A stretch of 12,691 nucleotides of DNA from Phycisphaerae bacterium (GTDB lineage: Bacteria; Planctomycetota; Phycisphaerae; Sedimentisphaerales; SG8-4): assembly GCA_030613765.1 (NCBI GenBank), contig JAUWLI010000045.1:1-12691 (forward strand), read 5' to 3'. Under the pieces are notes generated by a model, which saw only the letters and a program-made list of their open reading frames with translations, did no database searches and was not told where the DNA came from. A program made the position numbers and the translations under genes. Positions within the stretch are counted from its first letter, which is position 1. The number at the start of each line of letters is the position of its first letter. Shown piece by piece: positions 1 to 6,436 of this stretch.

Positions 1-988
1 GCTGCTTCAAGAGACTCCATGTCACCATAAAAATAGTTGTTCAGAGCAGAACTTTTCAAGTAGCCCCAAAGTCCTTCAATTGCGTTTAACTCAGGACTGT
101 ATTTGGGTAGCCAAACCATAAGTACATGATGCTCGTGTTCTGTCAATATATCCAATACCCAGGCGGTTCGATGGTAAGTGGCGTTGTCCAAAACCAATAT
201 CATAAAGCGATCCGTATTGGCCGACAAAAGCTGAGATAAAAACTGGCTAAAACGTCTGGAATTCTTCTTGGGGTGACTCATGTAGTGAACCTGACCCGTC
301 TTATAGTTGAACGCTCCGTATAGACAAAGCCGTTGATTGTTTCCTGCCGCAGGAACCACAGGACGCGTGCCTTTGAGAGTCCAGACTTTCGTCAATGTCG
401 GGTGCAAGTGAACTTCACATTCGTCAAGGTAGATAAGGTCGAAGCGGGCGTCTCTTTCGACTGCGCGTTTTTTAAAAACTCGAGAAGGGCCTTCTTCTCG
501 TTGTAATCCTTTGGATCTCGCAAATGGGCCATTACGTGCTTTGGACGGCGATACACGATTCCATGTCTGGCCATAAGCTGCGAGAGATAACGCGGATTCA
601 GTAGCGTACCTGTCTGTCGCCCGAGATGCTCCCGCAATCGATTCAGCGTCCAGGAGCTGAATGGATAGCCAAAGTCCCGAGGGGATTTTTGCACAGCCTC
701 TTTCAGCAAGGTGATATAGCGGTCGGTGGTTTTTCTTGGACGACCTTTGCGGGGCTTGTCCGCCAAAGACTTTAGGCCAGCTGCATTGAAATTTTGAATC
801 GTACGCAGGACCGTGGCCGCTGTTACACTCCACATTTCGGAAATCTCGCAGGTCTTTTTGCCCTGAGAGGACAGCCGAATCATCTGAGCACGACGCACGA
901 TGCGAGCATCTTCGTTGCTGCGAATCAAACGCGTAATTTGTGCCGACTCTGATTTGGTCAGCTTTCGCACAAACACAGGTCTGGACAT
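1..988 (-). CDS. IS630-family transposase, two frames joined by probable -1 frameshift (3' end cut by window)
   Basis: This is a DDE transposase that cuts and pastes its element at TA sites. The first frame (988 down to about 467) gives an N-terminal helix-turn-helix region of IS630 type, with motifs such as RRAQMIRL and KPRKGRPRK. Read on alone it runs into a stop at 392-394. Shifting to -1 at the run near 467-473 continues without stops to the window edge and yields the catalytic domain: YLDE (Asp codon at 423-425), LVLDNA (Asp codon at 186-188) and NAIEGLWG (Glu codon at 75-77), a correctly spaced DDE triad. The ATG at 988 is preferred over a TTG at 1009 because AAAGGA lies just upstream of it. 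About 329 residues are visible, near the family's full length, so little is missing. A sequencing error or true frameshift mutation is the alternative to recoding. Confidence 0.85.
438..473 (-). promoter_or_regulatory. Programmed -1 ribosomal frameshift signal in the transposase
   Basis: On the minus strand the reading frame is TTA AAA AAC, so the heptamer A AAA AAC (473 to 467) fits the X XXY YYZ slippery pattern in the correct phase. Five bases later a perfect 6-bp stem begins, GTCGAA (461-456) pairing with TTCGAC (443-438) across a 12-base loop. Slippery heptamer, short spacer and stem-loop are the standard parts of a bacterial -1 frameshift site, and such sites are known in IS630 elements. 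That recoding really occurs is inferred. Confidence 0.72.
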
Positions 989-1082
989 GAGAGAATCCTT
1001 TCGTGTCAACTATTTCGTTTCCATGCCCATTCATCGTCAAAATTCCTTTAATCACATCAAAATACTTTTCTGAAACCGCTTA

Positions 1083-1612
1083 GTTGGAAATGCGATTTCT
1101 CCAAGAGGGGTTACAGGCTACCTACGGAAGCTGAATGGAAATACGCCGGCCGCGGAGGGCTCTCTGGGGAGCGTTATCCTTGGGGAAACAATATCGCCCC
1201 TTCTCAGGCTAATTATTTGGGATCTGGCGACCCTTATAAAATCGGCGATTCCGAAGGGACAACACCTGTTGGTTTCTACGACGGTCATCTTCGCTACAAA
1301 GCAGACTTCAGTTGGCCAGGGAGTCAAACAGACTATCAGACAATTAGCGGAGTCAATGGCTATGGCCTATACGACATGGCCGGCAACTCTTTTGAGTGGT
1401 GCAACGACTGGTTTGAATGGAACTACTACAGTTCAAGGCCACTTCCTGACATCAATCCCACAGGGCCATCCAACGGTACTCATCGTGTTCTTCGCGGTGG
1501 TGGTTGGCTCGGCGGTCCCGAGCTAAGCCGTGTTGCATTCCGGCACATCAATGAGCCAGGGAATACCTATTACGACCAGGGTTTCCGTCTCATCCTGGAC
1601 ATGGAGAATTAA
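1083..1612 (+). pseudogene. SUMF1/FGE-sulfatase-domain protein, 5' truncated next to the IS element
   Basis: The frame is open from 1052 to the TAA at 1610-1612. Homology to the formylglycine-generating-enzyme-like (SUMF1, PF03781) fold begins about 1085 with WKCDFSKRGYRLPTEAEW, then YPWGN, YGLYDMAGNSFEWCNDWF, RVLRGGGW and QGFRL near the end. These are the characteristic motifs of the C-terminal two thirds of the family, so the N-terminal part and the start codon are missing. The break coincides with the end of the IS element, which points to disruption by insertion; the rest may lie beyond the element, outside the window. The two active-site cysteines of true formylglycine-generating enzymes are absent from the RVAFRHINEP...GFRL segment. 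The intact protein was therefore probably a C-type-lectin-like SUMF1 relative and not a sulfatase activator. A TTG at 1217 could in theory start a short product, but it lies inside the domain. Confidence 0.8.
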
Positions 1613-1646
1613 ACCTTTATCTTTACTGATTAAGAAGAGGGATTGA

Positions 1647-1667
1647 CCTGATGCAATTGGTATCAGG
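1647..1667 (+). terminator. Hairpin after the SUMF1-domain remnant
   Basis: CCTGATGC (1647-1654) pairs with GTATCAGG (1660-1667), including one G-U pair, around a 5-base loop. It lies 35 bases downstream of the stop codon. No strong T-run follows, only the T-rich GACTTTCTTT about ten bases later, so it is a weak or factor-assisted terminator candidate. Confidence 0.35.
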
Positions 1668-1743
1668 GAGTGCTGTGACTTTCTTTCGCAAGAATGTCAA
1701 TGTTCTTCGATAAATTCCTGTCAACAAATTCTCTACAACAATG

Positions 1744-1840
1744 TTAATTTTGCCTAAATCGAGTACGAATAAATATCATTGTTTAGTTGAAGAATGTCAT
1801 TTTAAGAAAAATATTGCATGAAAATCAGATTCAATGTCCT
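1744..1840 (+). repeat. Diverged intergenic repeat, copy 1
   Basis: This stretch aligns by eye with 3650-3747. The first 31 bases (core TTTTGCC, ATCGAGT, CGAAT) match at 26 positions. The far end ATTCAATGTCCT matches ATTCAATGGCCT at 11 of 12. The middle shares CATTT...AGAAAAA...TATT with small gaps. Both copies lie downstream of a plus-strand gene. No open frame is conserved between them. Confidence 0.6.
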
Positions 1841-1987
1841 TTTTCACTTCCGTTTCGGGATGTCGTGTTGTTTTTGTAAAATCCGAAGAAAATATTTGAT
1901 CTGATTTACAGAACTGAGTCAGGAAAACTAAGTGACATATCGCAGGAAATACCTCAAATACGCATCCCGAAGCAGATCAATTTCTAC

Positions 1988-2015
1988 TTGACTTTTGGCT
2001 TTAAAAGTATACAAT
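1988..2015 (+). promoter_or_regulatory. Sigma70-type promoter for the DUF2961 gene
   Basis: TTGACT (1988-1993) and TACAAT (2010-2015) are spaced by 16 bases and each matches its hexamer consensus at five of six positions. A start near 2022 would give a leader of about 30 bases that includes AGGAGG at 2034-2039. The match was made by eye. Confidence 0.5.
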
Positions 2016-2050
2016 TGTTCAGATTATAAATGCAGGAGGTGGAGTGATAA

Positions 2051-3583
2051 ATGGAAATAGTGAGGTGTAATATGGTTTGCAGGATATTTCTTTGGTTTGT
2101 ATGTGTGAGTGTGGTTACCACTATTGCCCAGGCTCAGCCGGTTGGGCTTGCGTTTTATGATAGTCTTTCTGAGTTGCCCTGCGTCTATTCGAATGTTGAG
2201 TCATATTATTTTTCCAGCTACGACCGTACGGGCGGTAATGACGATGGGTTTAGGGGGACGTACTCGCAGCTTTATGTGGATGAGGCTGGGGAGCACGTTA
2301 TTTTCGAAAAAGACGGGCCGGGATGCGTTTATAACTTCTGGTTCACCGGAACAGGGCGGGACCTGCATTGGGGCAAACTAAAGTTTTACTTTGACGGCGA
2401 AGAGAAAACCCGCATCGAATGCGAGGCAAAGGAATTCTTTAGTGGTTTGTATCGGCCTTTTGTGTATCCTATGGTGACGCACTCCTTTATTTCGAGCGGA
2501 GGCTTTAGCTGTTCTGCTCCCATACATTTCGCGAAGCATTTGAAGATCACTACGGAGAAGACGTGTGGATTTTATAATATTTACTATCAGCTCTATCGCG
2601 ATGTGAAGATCGTATCCTGGCGCAAGGAACAGGACTACTCGGAATTGATCGGTCTATTCGAGCGCTGTAGCAGCAATCCCAAGGGCATCCCAGAGGAAAT
2701 TGAGGTTGCCAGCAAATCCGTCGTGTTGAAAACTGCTAGCTCAAGGAAGAGACCTGAGACGGAATTGCTGTCTGTGGATCATAGCGGAACTATTCAATAC
2801 ATCAAGATCAACCCGCTTTATGCACCGAACAAATACAGTTTGAATCACATACATTTGCGGATATTCTATGATGGTGACCCGGCACCGAGCATTGATGTGC
2901 CAATCGGCCCATTCTTTGGCTCTGGTTTGGGCGAAGCAGACGTGCGAAGCCTTCTCGTCGGCATGTCCACATCGGGTACGTACTATTGCTATTTGTCGAT
3001 GCCATTTCGAAAGGCAATTCGCATAAGTCTCCAGAATAGGAGTCACGACGCCGGCGGAGAGTATTTCTGTGAAATCGGGTACACGAAGACATTTATGCCC
3101 GCCAAAGATGGCGGCGTGGTAGGTTATTTTGGCGCCAAGTACAACAAGGCGTGGCCAATTACAGAAAAAAGCGATTATGTCCTCTTTGATTACAAAGGTC
3201 GTGGAGCTGTTGTGGGACAGGTGATGACGGTGGAACCCGTTAAACCGGACCGCAAACGATGGTGGGAGGGAGACATGCGGATCTATATCGATGGCGAGAA
3301 GAAACCAAGATTCCACGGCACGGGGCATGAAGACGAGTACCAGGGCGGCTGGTCCACATTCTGGCTCACTAATCCTTATTCACTGCCTTTATTCGGCGAG
3401 CCCAGGACAGAGGGGCTGATTGATGTGTTCGGCCAGGTAAACGGCTCAACGACGGCCTACCGTTTTTGGCCGGGTAAGATTCACTTTAAGAAGTCCATTT
3501 TGATTTCTACAGAGCATGGAAATCACAACGACACGCCCGCAAACTACTCTTCATTGGTGTATTATTACTACGTCCCGGAATAG
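2051..3583 (+). CDS. Secreted DUF2961 / GH172-like glycoside hydrolase
   Basis: Residues 1-28 form a signal peptide: basic start, hydrophobic core IFLWFVCVSVV, and AQA before Gln29, so the protein is exported. The rest matches DUF2961, now glycoside hydrolase family 172, whose studied members act on fructofuranosyl or arabinofuranosyl linkages. Visible family motifs are YSNVESYYFSSYDRTGGNDD near the N-terminus, GPGCVYNFWFTG, LKFYFDGE, and late in the chain WWEGDMRIYIDGE followed by GTGHEDEYQGGW. Glu406 and Glu427 in these last two motifs are 21 residues apart, the same spacing I recall for the catalytic pair of the bifidobacterial GH172 enzyme, so it looks catalytically competent. Family members fold as double jelly rolls and oligomerise. 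AGGAGG lies 11 bases before this ATG; an ATG at 2072 with GAGG upstream is an alternative start that keeps the hydrophobic core. Its substrate cannot be told from sequence. Confidence 0.85.
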   Translation: MEIVRCNMVCRIFLWFVCVSVVTTIAQAQPVGLAFYDSLSELPCVYSNVESYYFSSYDRTGGNDDGFRGTYSQLYVDEAGEHVIFEKDGPGCVYNFWFTGTGRDLHWGKLKFYFDGEEKTRIECEAKEFFSGLYRPFVYPMVTHSFISSGGFSCSAPIHFAKHLKITTEKTCGFYNIYYQLYRDVKIVSWRKEQDYSELIGLFERCSSNPKGIPEEIEVASKSVVLKTASSRKRPETELLSVDHSGTIQYIKINPLYAPNKYSLNHIHLRIFYDGDPAPSIDVPIGPFFGSGLGEADVRSLLVGMSTSGTYYCYLSMPFRKAIRISLQNRSHDAGGEYFCEIGYTKTFMPAKDGGVVGYFGAKYNKAWPITEKSDYVLFDYKGRGAVVGQVMTVEPVKPDRKRWWEGDMRIYIDGEKKPRFHGTGHEDEYQGGWSTFWLTNPYSLPLFGEPRTEGLIDVFGQVNGSTTAYRFWPGKIHFKKSILISTEHGNHNDTPANYSSLVYYYYVPE

Positions 3584-3649
3584 ACTGCTCCCCTCCTCAA
3601 AAAGTCATACTGTTGCAGGCACTGCCCTTTCCCGTGATTAGGGTATATG

Positions 3650-3747
3650 CTGATTTTGCCTGAATCGAGTCCGAATTAATGTTGTTTTTTTGCGAAAGGA
3701 CGCCATTTACAGAAAAAAATATTACAAATCCCGGATTCAATGGCCTA
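3650..3747 (+). repeat. Diverged intergenic repeat, copy 2
   Basis: Partner of 1744-1840 in the same orientation, beginning 66 bases after the DUF2961 stop codon. The shared parts are TTTTGCCTGAATCGAGT near one end and GGATTCAATGGCCT at the other. Because both copies sit after plus-strand genes, it may be a dispersed intergenic element or an old duplication of a 3' region. Confidence 0.6.
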
Positions 3748-3784
3748 TTAGCGTACGTGGAATGGCAGAATCACCAGGATTCAG

Positions 3785-3832
3785 GTCAAGCGCAGCTTGA
3801 CTTATTTTAAGTGCCACGGGCTATGCCCGTGG
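3785..3832. repeat. REP-like double hairpin
   Basis: There are two perfect, short-looped palindromes in tandem. GTCAAGC-GCA-GCTTGAC occupies 3785-3801, and CCACGGGC-TAT-GCCCGTGG occupies 3814-3832, with 12 AT-rich bases between. The shape resembles repetitive extragenic palindromes mobilised by RAYT (IS200-like) transposases, but no such transposase is in the window and only one copy is seen. It could also stop transcription or stabilise the DUF2961 mRNA end. Confidence 0.55.
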
Positions 3833-3982
3833 GTATCTACTGGATAACAAATCCAGTTGCAATTTCTCGAAATCAGGGTTTGAATCCTTATATTGATCAT
3901 TTTCTCCGAATTGCTTCCCGGCAAGTTGGAGCCACTATAGAAATATTACGCCTGGACACGATTTAAAGTGATTAAATTATAA

Positions 3983-4022
3983 TCCTCCCTGAAATTAGAG
4001 AAATACTTAATTTTTGGGAGGA
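3983..4022 (-). terminator. Intrinsic terminator of the ATP-grasp gene
   Basis: GGGAGGA (4016-4022) pairs perfectly with TCCTCCC (3983-3989), and inside it TAATTT (4008-4013) pairs with AAATTA (3992-3997) across a two-base internal bulge. On the minus strand the hairpin starts four bases after the TAG stop at 4027-4029 and is followed by the T-rich TTATAATTTAATC. The base of the stem is GC-rich, as expected for an intrinsic terminator. Confidence 0.65.
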
Positions 4023-4026
4023 ACAG

Positions 4027-5163
4027 CTACATTTTATCCTGCTCGCATCGGCCCTCAATTCGAGATAGCACATTTAAAATAATATCCATGTCCCGGTGCT
4101 GGTTAGGCGGGTCCCACCAAATGTTTCCTTCCATGATATAAGGCCCATTTGGACTTAAAGCCACATCCCACCCAATTGTCCGTATTGGTAAAAATTTGGG
4201 TGCAGCTTCTTTAACCAAGCTGTATGCCTCCGTCCAAAATGGAAGTTTAAATCCTTCAAAAGAAATACCCGTCTTCGGATGTTTGTGTACAGTTCTTATT
4301 CCCCCGCCACTTGAAGTGATTTGGTTTGCCGGTTTCAAAACACCATTGGTCAAAGTGACTGAAGCCTCTATATTACCAGTCAGGCCATCTAAGAAAGTGT
4401 CAATCACTTGGTGGTCCACAATTGTCTTGAAGTGTGCATGTAATATATGACACTGATAATCACTATCAATAAAAGTAATAATCCGAACAGTCTGAAGCGC
4501 CTCAGTAGAGCTAAGGCGTACAAGGTCTAGGTGGTTCTTTGACCGTTCCTGGATTAAGAAACTATCGTCTTCGATACTTAAAAACATCATGTCATATATG
4601 TCGGCAGCCGTATATAGTTTTGCAAAAGCATCTATAAATCCTTTCTCTGTTTTTCTAAAGATGTTTACTCCTCGGCCATATGCTCCTCGAACGGGCTTGA
4701 TAACAAATTCCTGCGGAAGCTGGTTATCAAAGAATCTTTTCCAATCATCACGATTTCTTAAGGTCGAACCTTTATATGACCATCCTGCAACTCTTTTAAT
4801 AAAGATACCGTAGAGTTTTGGTATAGGAATATCCAATGCCATACAGTATCGGTAAAAGATACTTTTGTCCTTTAAAAGCGTGGCCCATGATGGCGGGTTA
4901 AGTGATTTCTGTACCTTCGTCAACTTTTTTCTGCTGATGTATTTAGAAAGCTCGCTAGGCGAAAGGTTTGGACGGAATAAACCAAGTCGAAATGCTTCAG
5001 CAGGTAGGAATCTTTCTTCGCGACACAAACGAACAGCTCGCACGAAAACCGTCAAATAATTTACACTCCAAAGCGGTGTGGTCCTGCGACAGAATCTCGC
5101 TATCCGGAACAGTTGTTGTATTGTTCTGATCGGCCGTTTTAAAATCTTGGGCGTTTTGTGCAT
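4027..5163 (-). CDS. Sugar-transfer-associated ATP-grasp protein
   Basis: The 378-residue protein matches the ATP-grasp family found in polysaccharide clusters (ATPgrasp_ST, PF14397; also annotated as alpha-L-glutamate ligase related). Such enzymes use ATP to activate a carboxylate and join it to an amine or other nucleophile; the substrates of this subfamily are not known to me. Visible marks are the nucleotide-binding FVIKP with Lys156, the glycine-rich loop RGAYGRGVN (159-167), IQERSKNH (204-211), and the metal-binding end GWDVALSPNGPYIMEGN with Asp333, Glu345 and Asn347. The basic N-terminal 50 residues are typical of this family and could lie against the membrane. It is the last of three minus-strand genes, 266 bases after the radical SAM gene, and ends at a strong terminator. 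Only a weak ribosome site (GAAAGC) precedes the ATG. The family assignment is firm; the role in modifying a glycan or peptide is inferred. Confidence 0.85.
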   Translation of the reverse strand: MHKTPKILKRPIRTIQQLFRIARFCRRTTPLWSVNYLTVFVRAVRLCREERFLPAEAFRLGLFRPNLSPSELSKYISRKKLTKVQKSLNPPSWATLLKDKSIFYRYCMALDIPIPKLYGIFIKRVAGWSYKGSTLRNRDDWKRFFDNQLPQEFVIKPVRGAYGRGVNIFRKTEKGFIDAFAKLYTAADIYDMMFLSIEDDSFLIQERSKNHLDLVRLSSTEALQTVRIITFIDSDYQCHILHAHFKTIVDHQVIDTFLDGLTGNIEASVTLTNGVLKPANQITSSGGGIRTVHKHPKTGISFEGFKLPFWTEAYSLVKEAAPKFLPIRTIGWDVALSPNGPYIMEGNIWWDPPNQHRDMDIILNVLSRIEGRCEQDKM

Positions 5164-5303
5164 TGACTTTAGCTTTCAGAGCACCGATTTACAAATAAAA
5201 TAGCAAGACAGATGAGTTACCATAATATCAAAGGTCTAGCAGAAACTGAGCTGTTTTTCACGCACTTTTTTGCTTGGCAAATTTCACAGCCCAGACGAAA
5301 GGA

Positions 5304-5352
5304 AACCAAAAGTGTAACCTAACACAAGGTGGTTTCACTTTTTCTTTTGGTT
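5304..5352. repeat. Long imperfect hairpin between radical SAM and ATP-grasp genes
   Basis: AACCAAAAG (5304-5312) pairs perfectly with CTTTTGGTT (5344-5352). Inside it GTGTAACC (5312-5319) pairs with GGTTTCAC (5331-5338) with one mismatch. The unpaired parts are an 11-base apical loop and a five-base T-rich bulge. It lies about 80 bases beyond the radical SAM stop. No T-run follows on the minus strand, so it is not a standard terminator. An RNA-processing or attenuation element is possible. Confidence 0.45.
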
Positions 5353-5429
5353 GGAAAATTGTGCAATCCACTGCTCTTCATACGAATTTAATTTTTGCCT
5401 GTGGCCTTTCTTTAAATTATTATTAGAGT

Positions 5430-6422
5430 TTAGTAATTGCAAGGTATTTCGTGTTTTACTTCATAGTATTGACGAGCAGGACAAGTTCGAAAATACTTGC
5501 TTGTTTTCTTATGTTTTGCAATCAAACGATCTTCTTTACGTTTCAGTCTCTTTGCCTTTAAGAAAAGCTTATTTAAAGGAACGTCGCGTACATTGCCGAC
5601 ACGAGCCCCACGACTACTACAAAAACCAACTTCACCATTTGTCCACACTGTCGGGTTTCTCTCAACAGGACAAAGATGTTTGCGATGCTCCTGGAAATAT
5701 TCTTCTCCCAAAATCTCAACCAACTTACAATAAAGGCTTTGATACTCATTACTACTCAGAGCTATATCATTATAATTCTCGATTGCCCGTCCTTTAAACA
5801 CAGGTGTCTCTAAATAAAATCCAAGATTCAACTCTTTACTAAATCTCGCTACTTCCGGAAGCGTAGGGTAATTTATCCGTGTAACTAATGTCTCTATTCT
5901 CACTAAATTCAGACTCTCTTCGGTTTGTTTCGTGTCAAGCAGGTGCTTCAAGCCTGAAGGAATTTTTAATCTTTTAGGTTCACCGTTGTACTTATAAGTA
6001 TAGTCGACCCATTTATATACATCTTTCCTACCGGTCATCTGGTCAAATACAACAGGGTCAAGACTATATAATTTAAAGTATACAACCACATTTCTACTTA
6101 TTAGAAAATCAGCTGTCTCTTCATCCAGAACTGTCCCGTTAGTAAAAATTACTACGGCCATCCCCAGTTGCCCGATGTAATCAATCAAAGCAAACAGGTC
6201 TTTGTAAAGCAGTGGTTCCCCACTTCCGCTAAGAGAAACAACCTTTGTGCCCATCTCTTTTGCCTGGCGAACTACCGATTTCTGCTCGGCAAGATTCAGC
6301 GAATCCGCCTTTTCTGGGCCGGCTCCCGTATAACAGGCGACACATCTAAGGTTGCAGCGGTGGGTTACCTCCAGATACAGAAAGCGTGCTTTCTCTTTCC
6401 TAAATATTCTTATCTTATGCAT
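5430..6422 (-). CDS. Radical SAM protein with C-terminal extra-cluster cysteines (SPASM/twitch-like)
   Basis: The 330-residue protein carries the radical SAM signature CNLRCVAC (Cys23, Cys27, Cys30), which binds the [4Fe-4S] cluster that cleaves S-adenosylmethionine. It is followed by the SAM-contacting SLSGSGEPLL (64-72) and FTNGTVLD (93-100), typical of the partial TIM barrel. The C-terminal part has Cys251-Pro, Cys268 in GEVGFCSSRGARVGNVRD, Cys314-Pro and Cys328. That pattern, with the G-x-V-x-x-C-x-x-R/G-N layout, is like a SPASM or twitch domain holding one or more auxiliary Fe-S clusters, as in enzymes that modify peptides or sugars. Its start is 14 bases after the stop of the Dus-like gene, so the two are co-transcribed. 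No ribosome binding site is visible before the ATG. The reaction is unknown. Peptide maturation, sugar modification and an RNA-linked role beside the Dus-like protein all fit the context. Confidence 0.85.
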   Translation of the reverse strand: MHKIRIFRKEKARFLYLEVTHRCNLRCVACYTGAGPEKADSLNLAEQKSVVRQAKEMGTKVVSLSGSGEPLLYKDLFALIDYIGQLGMAVVIFTNGTVLDEETADFLISRNVVVYFKLYSLDPVVFDQMTGRKDVYKWVDYTYKYNGEPKRLKIPSGLKHLLDTKQTEESLNLVRIETLVTRINYPTLPEVARFSKELNLGFYLETPVFKGRAIENYNDIALSSNEYQSLYCKLVEILGEEYFQEHRKHLCPVERNPTVWTNGEVGFCSSRGARVGNVRDVPLNKLFLKAKRLKRKEDRLIAKHKKTSKYFRTCPARQYYEVKHEIPCNY

Positions 6423-6436
6423 GGTATAATCATTTT

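Larger units (their letters stand above)
1..1082 (-). mobile_element. IS630-family insertion sequence, left part outside window
   Basis: The element is defined by its transposase, which fills 1-988 on the minus strand. About 92 non-coding bases lie between the transposase start and the point near 1081-1082 where sequence homologous to the SUMF1-domain family begins. A TA dinucleotide sits at 1081-1082, which fits the TA target preference of the IS630/Tc1/mariner group. The exact end is inferred, because the opposite terminal inverted repeat is outside the window and cannot be compared. Confidence 0.7.
1613..2050. other. Intergenic region with hairpin, repeat copy and promoter
   Basis: No credible gene is visible here. 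The stretch is AT-rich. It holds a hairpin 35 bases after the SUMF1-gene stop, the first copy of a diverged intergenic repeat (1744-1840), and a sigma70-type promoter with a ribosome binding site for the next gene. Confidence 0.6.
3584..4026. other. Intergenic region with repeat, REP-like double hairpin and terminator
   Basis: No gene is supported here. The stretch separates the plus-strand DUF2961 gene from the convergent ATP-grasp gene. It holds the second diverged repeat copy (3650-3747), two adjacent perfect hairpins (3785-3832) and the intrinsic terminator of the minus-strand gene (3983-4022). I see nothing notable between 3840 and 3980. Confidence 0.6.

Noticed and set aside
392..1009. 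Separate 205-residue protein starting at TTG 1009
   Set aside because: It is the first part of the split transposase. The ATG at 988 has a better ribosome site, and the residues after position 467 are out-of-frame translation.
2741..3328. 195-residue minus-strand open frame
   Set aside because: It lies wholly within the DUF2961 gene in antisense, has no family resemblance and no ribosome site.
5351..5797. 148-residue plus-strand open frame
   Set aside because: Mostly antisense to the radical SAM gene, whose cysteine motifs are unmistakable; no recognisable motif of its own.
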